DNA of 22,843 nt. It comes from Saccoglossus kowalevskii. Lineage: Eukaryota > Hemichordata > Enteropneusta > Harrimaniidae. Below are positions 1 to 9,171 of the stretch, piece after piece (position 1 is the stretch's first letter; the number at the start of each line of letters is the position of its first letter). The position numbers were made by a program, and so were the translations under genes. The notes under the pieces are model-generated. The model made no database searches. It was given only the letters and a program-made list of their open reading frames with translations, and had not been told where the DNA came from. Location: contig NW_003105607.1 in NCBI RefSeq assembly GCF_000003605.2, positions 295,880 through 318,722 of the forward strand. The letters run 5' to 3'.

Positions 1-1057
1 GGAGTGGTTATTTTTGCTTTACGGTATAAATAAATGAAATACCCGAAATTGGTGAACACGGTCAAGACTTTACTTATTCATGTTAAAAACACAAAAAATA
101 ATAACTCCTACTAAAACCAGTTTTTAGTTTACAACGTGCGTAATACAAACAATAGTTGTCATAGTAACACAAACAATAGTTGCCATGGCATCGGACGCAA
201 AATGGTGTCTCTCAAGCTGAACCATTTCAAAAAAAATCTAACTAATGACATATTTACGTTCTGACTGACAACGGAAGAAAAATTGTATTCTTTTTAATTT
301 AAACAACCGTCCCCATCCCAATTCTAGCATACGGTAATATGACGATATAATAATACCAACTGATTGCACAACATGTGAATTGACAATTCCAACAATGTTC
401 GAAGATACCATCCAAATAGGCATGTCTGACGTATGGAGATATGAAAGTTAGGTACGATGATTTACTATCAATCAGTAACAGTATAGTGTGATATTGAAGC
501 CATAAAGATAAAGACAACTCACAAATCTTTGCATAGGTTCATTATTAATAATTTGTTCTGCACATTATTTGACAGAATAAATTACCGCGTTTGTGTATGT
601 ATAATAAAAACCATATTTATCGCTTATATATTTTCGATATTATTTTATTCAGTTATAAATTCGATAAAAGAAATACAGTAATCTGTTTCTTTTTACGATA
701 GACGGGTTAGTTTTAGTGTATTTTATCAAGAGTTACAGTGTAGCCGTCGCTGCAATCTTAGTATACAGTAAGTAATTAACACACGACTGCAATTAGCTCT
801 TTGTGTACGGCCGCCTATAATCAAAGACTGATTGATTGCATCATGTATCACAACCATTTTAGACCGCGGCTAAACGTGCCCATGGCTTTTTAGAGTAAAT
901 AATAATCAACAACACGTATAAAAAGGATATAACAAATATGAACAAAAATAATGTGTACACTTTCCGTGATCTGTAAAGTGTACAGTGTTGAATCCAGCTA
1001 TTGAGACAAGAACCGCAATGTACCATGGGTTCACTGCCACTATCATGTGTCGTACTT
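1..1057. other. Gene-free AT-rich stretch
   Basis: No ORF here has a recognisable domain or a plausible exon structure; the short minus-strand ORFs at 238-517 and 906-1106 look like chance. A roughly 25-bp near-duplication around ACAAACAATAGTTG occurs at about 145-185. I see no promoter or RNA gene. Confidence 0.6.
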
Positions 1058-1120
1058 TGAGGTTATTACGATAGCGGTAGTGTCGACGGACGCGCAGCAT
1101 ACACATGAGTGCATACTTTC
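1058..1120. mobile_element. Degenerate fragment of a small palindromic element
   Basis: The motif GAGGTTATTACGATA and, about 45 bases later, TGAGTGCATACTTT match the terminal arms of the better preserved palindromic element at 16154-16293. This copy is shorter and eroded, and its target duplication cannot be read. Just downstream are a G run (about 1133-1141) and a C run (about 1164-1173). A short stem, CCCCCTT/AAGGGGG, lies at 1305-1320. Confidence 0.4.
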
Positions 1121-1340
1121 AGTGGCAGCGGCGCCGGGGGGGACTCGAAAAATGTTGAGGGTGCCCCCCCCCCATAGCATAATTCAAGCTGAAAACTTTT
1201 GTGTTATGTTATACATATTATGTATGTCAAAATGTGTCCCTCAAAATGCAGGAAATAGCGTTTCAGAGGATCTAGATTTCAACTTTTTCCGTGCGAGCCT
1301 GAAACCCCCTTTTAAGGGGGCTCCATGATATTATGATAAT

Positions 1341-1592
1341 AGTAAATAATGCTCTAGTCCATTTGAATGTCCTCGTAAAATCCACTGATCAATCGTTAAA
1401 TTTGTAAGAATTTAGGTCGGAGTCACATGTAACCTTATAGTTTTTATGACACTGGAATTGATTAAAAGTAATGTTCCACGTGCACCCGCAATTGAAAAAA
1501 ATAGATATTATTAAGAAAATTGGCTGTGCTTTGAAGTTCACTCTCAATTATTCTGTGCATCGCAAACAGTATATCTATTCATTGTTCAATGC
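1341..1592 (+). repeat. Dispersed repeat, uninterrupted copy
   Basis: This stretch matches 3710-3776 plus 4345-4542. Shared blocks include GATCAAT, AAATTTGTAAG, TAACCTTATAGTTTTTATGA and GATTAAAAGTAATGTT. The copy at 3.7-4.5 kb is split by a TTAA-site element and this one is not, so the TTAA at 1396-1399 acts as a natural empty site. No coding potential is seen and the parent transposon class is unknown. Confidence 0.8.
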
Positions 1593-2373
1593 GCCCTCAA
1601 GACTAGGGTATTTTCACTAATTTGACTACAGGTCAAAGCGATATCGACAACTCTCTAACGGCCTTACTGTCGTTTATTTAGTCATTGGTTTATAGAAAAG
1701 GTGCCTTACCAGTCTACACTGGAGATACGGTCAAGCGATTGCCCCCAGTCATGCACTCATATTTAGCAAATAACCTATTAAACATGACAGGGGAAACAAG
1801 TGCCTGATGTTTTGGGGAATTTTAAAAAGTTCAAGGTCTCCTTGGCCAAGACGGACGCTTCTAGTTGTGCCACAAGCATTGCAATTCATTTCCAGGCTTA
1901 AAGGTAGTTAGAATGTATACTGATGAAGTGAAATCATAAGTTTCCTGGAGCTGCGAAAGACGTTATAAGCGGGCATGTACGTGTAGTTTCTTTGTTTATT
2001 CCAATATTTACTGAGACACGCATACTTAGAAAAAATCTGTCTCAGTATCTTTACCTTTCTTTTAGTACCGGTTTGATCTTAGATATCTATTTATATATAC
2101 TGTAAACACAAAACACTAACAGAATCAAACACAAGGTTGTCATACATTAACATCATCCACGATTCACTGACGCTGTGAGTTGCGCAAACGTAGAATAAAT
2201 GCTAACTCGCAGCAAGTTCGATAAAAAAAATAGTGAAAGCAATATTTTAGATATTATAAATGCATTTTCTGCGATGTGACAGTTATTGTGACAATTAATC
2301 ACTGAGGTGCAGTTGACCGCTCGTCTAAAGTAGATGGTGAATAAAATATGTCTGACTGACGATCTGTTATTTC
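1593..2373. other. Gene-free stretch, nothing recognised
   Basis: No ORF, repeat or RNA gene that I can support was found on either strand. Confidence 0.55.
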
Positions 2374-2482
2374 ATTTATGGTTGATTTATTTTAACAATT
2401 ATGATTTTTATCATTTTTATGGTTGATTTGACAATACAGTTATGGTTGTTATTACATTTATGGTTGATTTGACAATACACTT
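2374..2482 (+). repeat. Short tandem repeat, about 42-bp period
   Basis: The core TTTATGGTTGATTT appears three times (near 2375, 2416 and 2458). The last two copies continue with GACAATAC. It is imperfect and non-coding. Confidence 0.6.
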
Positions 2483-3709
2483 ATTGTTATTTTCAAGAGG
2501 TTCCAAAAAAGTATTGTCACCCCCTTGTGCGGGTTCTGGTTACCGCATACAACAGCGCTTTAGTAAATTCAAGGGTGGCTCACAATCTACAAATGATTGA
2601 GTTTTACGAAGGACACTCATATGAACATTTCTTATGGACACAAATACGAAATGTACGCATATGTAAAAATCATCCAAACTTTAAACAAACTATTTGATAA
2701 CTAAGCTGGTAGACAACGTAATGTAAACATAGACTAAAATAAAAATAAAAATAATGGTATGCTAAATTCTAAATAATTCTCTCAAAATAATACAGCTCGT
2801 TACAGCGAAACCCCTATTCGGAACTAAGATATCTGGTGGAGTATGTGAGTGAGTGTTCTTCAACGATTCACTGGCGCGATTCACATGGCCTGTGCATGTA
2901 CTGCCATGGACTGGCGAGCTTGGATCTCCGCGACGTTTCACTCTATAAAGGCACATGGAATAACAGCCACGTGTAGTATCACTAGATGCATTTCGTATTT
3001 AAATACAGTTTTATGGTTGAAGTGTTACTAAATTTATGGGCACTACTCTTCCATATCCTTGGCTAAATTCACATAATATACTGGATATTATCTGGAAACT
3101 GAGAGTCTTTCAATTATTATTTTAAAAATAGAATATATACCACAGACAACCTAAAGTTACGGAATACGATGTAATAGGTACGCCGTACATTATTCGGGCA
3201 CCGAGAATGATACAGTTATGTTTTTTAAATATAATATTATAGGGTACAGCATACTCCTCCTCCAAATGGCCATGAAAGCTATCATTAGGGGGAGGGGCCA
3301 ATAAAACCATCTGAACGTAATCATAATTGTGCCAACTGTATTATGTTTGATATCAATGGAAGGGTTTCCAAACAAGCTATTCATTCACTGAGATAGCAAT
3401 TAGTAAAGTTGAAGTATGACGTCATATGAAAATGAAAAAGACTTATTATTAAACAACCAATCATCCCAATTGGTGTGAGAGAAAACAAGCTGAACTAAGT
3501 CGCAATGTAGGAACATATAGAATTATGAATATGTCAGCCAATGTCTCAAATGTTCTATGTGCAATGTGTGAAATTATGTGCAATCGTTCGTAGTTTTTCA
3601 TATATAGGAAACGAACACATCTAGCTAATGCCTCACACCGTCAGCTGAAGAAACAATACAGCCGAAATTAAAAACGTTTTCCACCATTGTGGTTTCGACG
3701 GCATGTAGT
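2483..3709. other. Gene-free stretch with one CRE-type palindrome
   Basis: No supportable gene. The short ORFs at 2762-3031 and 3122-3384 lie on both strands and resemble no family. A perfect TGACGTCA (CRE consensus, the CREB/ATF site) is at 3417-3424, inside the longer palindrome TATGACGTCATA. No core promoter was seen next to it. Confidence 0.5.
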
Positions 3710-3776
3710 TAAATCATTAATGGTATAGATCATCTGAATGTCATCGTGAAATCCGCTGATCAATGTTTTTCGTTGA
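3710..3776 (+). repeat. Dispersed repeat, left part of the split copy
   Basis: It matches the start of the intact copy at 1341-1592 (for example TGAATGTCNTCGTNAAATCC and GATCAAT). The match stops at TTGA, 3773-3776, where the palindromic element begins. It resumes at TTAA, 4341-4344. Confidence 0.8.
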
Positions 3777-4340
3777 AGGTGAAGTCAAGCTAAACAACAT
3801 AATGCTCCCTAAAGAAAGAGCTCCACAAATTTAGAAGAAATAAATAAGAAAAGAAATGAAATGAAGAAAAAAAGTAATGGAAATTAGATATTATTAACTA
3901 TTTTAGTCGTTAAAATAGAATGACACGTTTTTGTCACTTGTAGTGGTCAACAGGTTATATATCACCTATATAACCTACTCACATCGATAAATTGTACACA
4001 ATATAAGGAATTTTGAGCATTTGGTAGAAAAAAAAGGAATATTTTTAGTTGCTTGACAACTATTTTATATGCAATATGCTACCATTTTCTAAACTTTCAG
4101 CCAATTTGAAGTTAAAGATGAAATCATTTTCCCAATTTCTGACAACAGTGGATATGATCTCATAGTTTACCCATAATCCTTTGCTGAAGAATCAAGATGG
4201 TGGAGTATATACATTAATGAAAAGTTGAATATCAAGAGAATGAAAAGTGATATACAAAAAACTGTAAATTGTATGTTCTTACATTTGCCGAGCTCTTTCA
4301 TCTGGGAGTATTATGTTGTTAGCCTTAACTTTTCATTTAA
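3777..4340 (-). mobile_element. TTAA-site palindromic element, shorter copy (564 bp)
   Basis: This non-autonomous element has inverted ends that both carry ACAACATAAT: left AGGTGAAGTCAAGCTAA then ACAACATAAT, right the same block in reverse complement. It is homologous, in reverse orientation, to the 857-bp element at 12691-13547, including the central block CCTACTCACAT, but it has lost most of one arm. It sits inside a dispersed repeat. Comparison with the intact copy shows insertion at TTAA, with left flank TTGA (one mutation) and right flank TTAA. TTAA duplication is the hallmark of piggyBac-type transposases, but these ends do not begin with the usual CC of piggyBac, so the class is an inference. 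It has no ORF. Confidence 0.82.
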
Positions 4341-4344
4341 TTAA

Positions 4345-4542
4345 ATTTGTAAGTTAAAGAGAATTCAGGTCGTAGTAATATGTAACCTTATAGTTTTTAT
4401 GACACCGGAATCGATTAAAAGTAATGTTGCATCCGTAATTAAAAAAAAAGAGATATTCATGAAATTGGTCGTTGCTTTGAATGTCACTCGAAATTCCGGC
4501 CTAAATATGTGAAATACCTGTCTATATTCGGACGCGCCTTCC
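4345..4542 (+). repeat. Dispersed repeat, right part of the split copy
   Basis: It continues the repeat interrupted at 3776 and aligns with 1400-1592 (AAATTTGTAAG, TAACCTTATAGTTTTTATGA, GATTAAAAGTAATGTT). The junction is clean apart from an extra TTAA at 4337-4340. Confidence 0.8.
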
Positions 4543-4680
4543 CCAGCAGCCTTGCATACGTGTATGCATAAATATGGAAATCAGATGTGATGTACTAGTT
4601 ATCATCATTGCTGGATACTTACAAACCGGCTTATCTAATCGACCATAAAATGTATATCTATAAAAGTACCAGACCATAAA

Positions 4681-5097
4681 ATAGCGAACTATGAGAGCAA
4701 ACCACGTACAGATCGTGGTTTATTGGGTATGCGCACACAAAAACAAAAACGCAGTGTATTTCAACGACCAGGTGGTTACATAGTATAGCCAACTGTGAAA
4801 GCAAACCGCGTACAGATCGTGGTTTATTGGGTATGCGCACACAAAAACAAAAACGCAGTGTATTTCAACGACCAGGTGGTTACATAGTATAGCGAACAGT
4901 GAAGGCAAACCACGTACAGATCGTGGTTTATTGGGTATGCACACACACAAACAAAAACGCAGTGTATTTCAACGACCAGGTGGTTACATAGTATAGCGAA
5001 CAGTGAAGGCAAACCACGTACAGATCGTGGTTTATTGGGTATGCGCACACACAAACAAAAACGCAGTGTTGTTCAACGAGGTTATGGTTACATATTA
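4681..5097 (+). repeat. Tandem repeat, four 104-bp units
   Basis: Units begin near 4681, 4785, 4889 and 4993 and are nearly identical. The last decays after about 5070. Each unit contains an inverted repeat, ACCACG-TACAGAT-CGTGGT (the second unit has ACCGCG), that can form a 6-bp stem with a 7-base loop. Each also has an ACACAAAAACAAAAACG stretch. The period is not a multiple of three, so the similar short minus-strand reading frames come from the repeat and are not genes. Confidence 0.93.
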
Positions 5098-5285
5098 TAA
5101 CCACTGCGACTATAGATGTTTGTATACACATAGGACGGTTAATTAGTGACACGAATAACTAGAAATAGCCATTTATATGTCTAGTTTTTATGCTTGCACA
5201 ACTTCAATATGTGGGTATATTACGTCACTTTCTCGTGGGTCTATTTTATGCAGCGTTACAGTGACGAAATATTTTCAAAAAACGC

Positions 5286-5543
5286 ATGCGCAGCATAACT
5301 AAATTAGTGTCCGAATACATTCAGCATGAAATTAAAGGTCGATGTTTGTCACATCGTGTCGTCGATATGAACCCATATGACGTATACAACGCGTGCAAAA
5401 TACTTTGCTTGTTAACAAGAAATCCGATCACGATTATTAAGAAGACACCAAATTTGTATTCGCTGGAGAAGCTAGTCGCTCTTATTCTTGACGCAATTAT
5501 AGACTACGTCATTGTTTCTCTACTCTTACCATTACTGACGTGA
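5286..5543 (+). CDS. Unplaced 85-codon ORF
   Basis: The ORF runs from an ATG in ACGCATGCGC to TGA. The protein has a charged N-terminal half (RSITKLVSEY, MNPYDVYNACKIL) and a hydrophobic C-terminal run (VALILDAIIDYVIVSLLLPLL) that could be one membrane helix. Codon third positions look varied, and the stretch seems less AT-rich than its flanks. An in-frame TGA lies 21 bases upstream of the ATG, so it cannot extend far. GTGAAG at the stop could serve as a weak splice donor. I do not recognise the family. It may be a relic of a longer coding sequence or chance. Confidence 0.25.
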   Translation: MRSITKLVSEYIQHEIKGRCLSHRVVDMNPYDVYNACKILCLLTRNPITIIKKTPNLYSLEKLVALILDAIIDYVIVSLLLPLLT

Positions 5544-6049
5544 AGGAGTATGTCTTCTATTATGCCGTAGGGAGACATGCTGTTGCTTTGGTTACAGTGC
5601 TATTGGGCCCGTCGTCAAATTGAAATAGCTAAACTAGCCGAAATTGGTTTTCTTCAATAAAATATGTAATAGTTGTGGTTTATGACTTTCTGGAATCGTA
5701 TTTTAATATCAATGAATTGCATCTCGTTCCACTAATGGTAACTTTCATAATCATTAAGAAATCATTGCCACTCGTTAAAATGTGATGGTCGGGATTATGC
5801 AACATATGTTTTATCATGTTTCTTATGCAGGTGTAATTTCACAGTCACGAGGTCTTATAGCCTGAGCATTACATTTTCTTATCTCGGTCTCGACCCCCCC
5901 CCCCCTATTCTTACAGGTTCTAGATTCCAACAGGCGGTGTATTCGGGCCTCACACCAACAAATATTTTTTCATAGAAGCCAATATTAATATCAGTTTTGA
6001 ATTCAACGACAATGAACCACGTTGCAATGTATTGTAATTTGTCGAAAAG
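5544..6049. other. Gene-free stretch with a C homopolymer
   Basis: No gene is seen. A C run of about 13 bases lies near 5893-5906. Otherwise it is plain AT-rich sequence. Confidence 0.55.
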
Positions 6050-6486
6050 TGAATTGACAGTACGTACCTCTAATTCGAATCAACAATACGTATCAAAAAA
6101 CTGATATATCAAATATTCGAATTAACAGTACGTACCACTCATTCGAATAAACATGATGAACTATTCAAATTAATAGTACATTCGAAATGGCAGTATGTAC
6201 TATAAATTCAAATTGACTGTTCGTACCACTAATTCGAGTTGAAAGTTATTTGAGGTAGTACGTACAGCTAATTCGAATTGGTCGTTCGTACCACTGATTC
6301 GAATTGGCAGTACGTACCACTAATTTGAATTAACAAAAACACCACTAATTCTAATTGATAGTAGTAGTATATTGATAATTTTAATGTATTATTAAATATA
6401 CTTGACGGTACGTATCACTAATTCGAATTGGCCGTTCGTACTATTCATTCGAATTGACAGTACGTACCACTAATTCGAATTAATTC
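6050..6486 (+). repeat. Degenerate minisatellite of alternating palindromes
   Basis: An imperfect array, about 26 bp where regular, alternates CAGTACGTACCACT with AATTCGAATTG. I count ten ATTCGA cores (near 6071, 6117, 6142, 6180, 6231, 6270, 6297, 6420, 6448 and 6472). Both AATTCGAATT and GTACGTAC are self-complementary. Units have decayed unevenly, and the middle (about 6330-6410) has lost the pattern. Confidence 0.85.
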
Positions 6487-7907
6487 CGATATCAACATAC
6501 ACATATCAATCATAATATATACATCTTCTCTTCAAATCCCTCGGCAACATCACCATCGTGCACAGTATGTCTACATCTATCAATATTCTACGTTGTTCCT
6601 GACAGGAAATAAATGAGTATGCACGTGTGTGAAAATAAAAAGGTTTAATTGAGCCACGAGTACTCATAATTTTATTACAGATTCTAATCGTAAATCTGAC
6701 CCCAACCGAGATGCCGATAATACATTCTACGACGCTTCTTATTGAATCTAAAACTCTCCATTGGTTCAACAATGTGTCGACTGGGAGGTCATTTTGCTGA
6801 ACATTCCCACGAGACAAGAACATTGTGTTTAAATTTTTTTTCATTTCATTTTAATTCTAGAGAACGTAACATTACGAATAAGTTAATTGTTTGTTCATGT
6901 GTCGTCAAAGGCAACGAAATTCAACCCAGCGCGTCGAGAAGGAAATTATATTCCGTTTAGAACTATAGAAAATTACCAAAACGTTCTCTTTGGTAACCAT
7001 TTAGTGTGTGTATACATGTTATATTGTAGAATCGTTTAGTGTTATGCTTTTTCTTACATTGTATGTTCTGTTTACACTTAATGCGGGGGGGGGGGCTCGT
7101 CACCTGCGAATACGTCAGATGGCCATAGCTTGTCATTGTTTACAAACAAGCCTCTTCCCGTGAGCTTTTGCGTTTTTGGCGTGTGTTGTTATAGTCGATG
7201 GAACTCATTTCACGCGCGTGCGCAGGAGACGACCCTCCCGCTTTAATGTTCATATGGTACCAAAGAAGAGCCACGGCCTGAAATGTTCAGCTATTTTGAA
7301 TAGTTACTCAGGACTTATCAAATATCGTCTACTATATATTATGGTTTTAGGGAGATTTTAGCTTGTAGCCTTTTACTACTGAGTGATTAAAACAGGATCA
7401 GTTACATCCTTTTTCTATGACGTTCGTTTGACGTAAAAACAAATTCCCGGAAGTATTATATAACCTGTGACGGAAAAGGTGCCGCTGACTGCAGCCATAG
7501 AAAGAGAAATACTAAAAAGGAGATGATCATTTCAATTTACGATATTTGAGCTAGATTACGAAGCTTCTTTCAATGTTCTCTGGTGAACAAAATTAAGACT
7601 ACGTAAGCGTCTGTGATAGCTATACCAATGTCAGATGACTCGGCGAGTGTATCATCGGATAGGTACATGCTATGTATCAATTTAGTAGTCATTGCACATT
7701 ACATAATACATCTTTCTACAATAATCAATACTGTATAGATAAAAGTCAGTGTATCGATTTCCCTGACAATTTATTGTCAAATTGTTTATGGTCCTTGAAA
7801 GAACGGTAACAGAATACCGCAGTCAGTGTATAATGGACCCTTGTGTATTTGATAGTGTAGTAACCATATTTCAATTGCAATGTAGTCAATAGGTGAAACT
7901 GACAGCA
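6487..7907. other. Gene-free stretch, weak ORFs only
   Basis: A 112-codon minus-strand ORF (6506-6844) starts in an AT-rich stretch and overlaps a plus-strand ORF (6742-6960). Neither shows a recognisable motif. A G run of about 11 bases lies at 7085-7095. I call no gene here. Confidence 0.5.
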
Positions 7908-8176
7908 ATCAACATAGCTTGTCCAATGGTTGACACCCATTTTTTTGATTTCTACTGGTACATTAATAAAAATACAGGGACTACTAAAACAAGGTCACAA
8001 AACGGTATTTATATCATTGACTACCAGAAAGAAAAATCACTCTCTAAATTAACATTCTCCTGTAAGATTGCTATTTTAAATGTACTTCCGGTTATTCAGA
8101 ACAAATATTATTAGGAGTTGGTTTTTATAACTGACCGAAAGAAATGAGTTTCGTTCAACATTAAATATCACGTCTG
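7908..8176 (+). repeat. Direct duplication, copy 1
   Basis: This pairs with 8214-8483, an offset of about 306 bases. Shared blocks include ATCAACATAGCTTGTCCAAT, GACTACCAGAAAGAAAAATC and AACAAATATTATTAGGAGTT. Substitutions and small indels are spread evenly, so the duplication is not recent. ORFs inside it are not conserved between copies, so it is not coding. Confidence 0.9.
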
Positions 8177-8213
8177 AACCCAATCTAGGTCTGATCGAAT
8201 GACCCCGACATTG

Positions 8214-8483
8214 ATCAACATAGCTTGTCCAATGGTTGACACCCATTTTCTTATTTCTACTGGTACATGAATAAAAATACCGGGATTACTAAATAGCGTC
8301 ACAAAACGGTGTCAAATGAAACTGACTACCAGAAAGAAAAATCACTTTCCGGATCAAGATTCTCTAGTAAGTTTGCTCACTTATACGTATTTTCGGTTAT
8401 TCTTAACAAATATTATTAGGAGTTGGTTGTTGTTACTGACCGAAAAAAAAATGTGTTTCGTTCAACATAAAATATCATGTCTA
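8214..8483 (+). repeat. Direct duplication, copy 2
   Basis: Second copy of the roughly 270-bp unit at 7908-8176, separated from it by about 37 bases. It ends about 520 bases before the first recognised coding exon of the methyltransferase gene. It could therefore lie in the 5' regulatory region or a 5' UTR intron. Confidence 0.9.
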
Positions 8484-9008
8484 CAACCACAGTCTACTAG
8501 AGAGATATCTCTGTGGTACTGTTTGATATAGCACTTATCATTTACAGTCGTTTTCTCATTATCGTGGTGAAGGCTGTGTTTGCACTGAACTATTGCAGAG
8601 GTGGTCGATATTGCCAAAGACGTATAACCATATCAAGCATAATTATCTTTATATAAAATCTTGCAAGATATATCTTGATTACTTTGGGTGTTTAGGATTT
8701 AATATTTCACAAGATCCTGTTACATTGTGACATAACACACATGTAAATGAGTAAATTCTCATTCGCCATTTTGCTCACATCGAATTGATGCTTTTCTAAT
8801 GGCATTGGTTAAATTTCCAAATCAACGCCGTTTCTTCTGAAAATAACGCATTTATTGTCGGGGAATTCATACAGGGTTACTGTATGTATTTAGTAGTAGT
8901 TTGACAGATATCTGCATACTCAGTATAAACGTAGTTTTTGATTTTCCTTATGTGTCATAACATTTATCATATGCGAATCTCAACATGCTGTGTTTGTTAC
9001 TCAGGATA
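8484..9008 (+). other. Upstream flank and probable 3' end of a 5' intron
   Basis: The stretch just before the first recognised exon ends in a pyrimidine-rich run and CAG (TGTTTGTTACTCAG, AG at 9003-9004), followed four bases later by the ATG. This resembles a splice acceptor, so an unseen upstream exon, non-coding or with a short N-terminus, is likely. I found no TATA box or initiator that I would call. Confidence 0.45.
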
Positions 9009-9171
9009 ATGGAGACAGTAATAAAAAAAGGATTGTTATCCACACCAAAATATGTACCTAATTGGTATTTATATGACACACATGGGTCAAGTCTGTTTGC
9101 CAAGCTTGCCGTGGAAAGTCCTTACTACCATCTTTATAGAACGGAAAAAAGTATTCTAGAACAAAACGCGG
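9009..9171 (+). CDS. egtD-like: EgtD-like gene, coding exon 1
   Basis: Encodes residues 1-54 and the first base of codon 55. The donor is GCGG|GTAAGTT. The ATG has A at -3 and G at +4, a good Kozak context. However, the protein starts about 17 residues short of mycobacterial EgtD, and a likely splice acceptor lies at 9003-9004. An in-frame ATG at 8985 would add eight residues (MLCLLLRI) if no splicing occurs there. The true N-terminus is therefore open. Confidence 0.88.

Noticed and set aside
1047-1328. 93-codon ORF over the G/C-run region
   Set aside because: It starts in a MITE fragment and crosses homopolymer runs; it looks like repeat debris, not a gene.
4658-5152. Four overlapping minus-strand ORFs with PNKPRSVRGL and YPINHDLY motifs
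   Set aside because: Created by the 104-bp tandem repeat; the period is not a multiple of three, so the same DNA is read in different frames.
6506-6844. 112-codon minus-strand ORF
   Set aside because: No motif, overlapped by an open plus-strand frame, AT-rich; length within what chance allows.
7893-8531. ORFs in the two copies of the direct duplication
   Set aside because: The frames are not conserved between the copies, so coding is unlikely.
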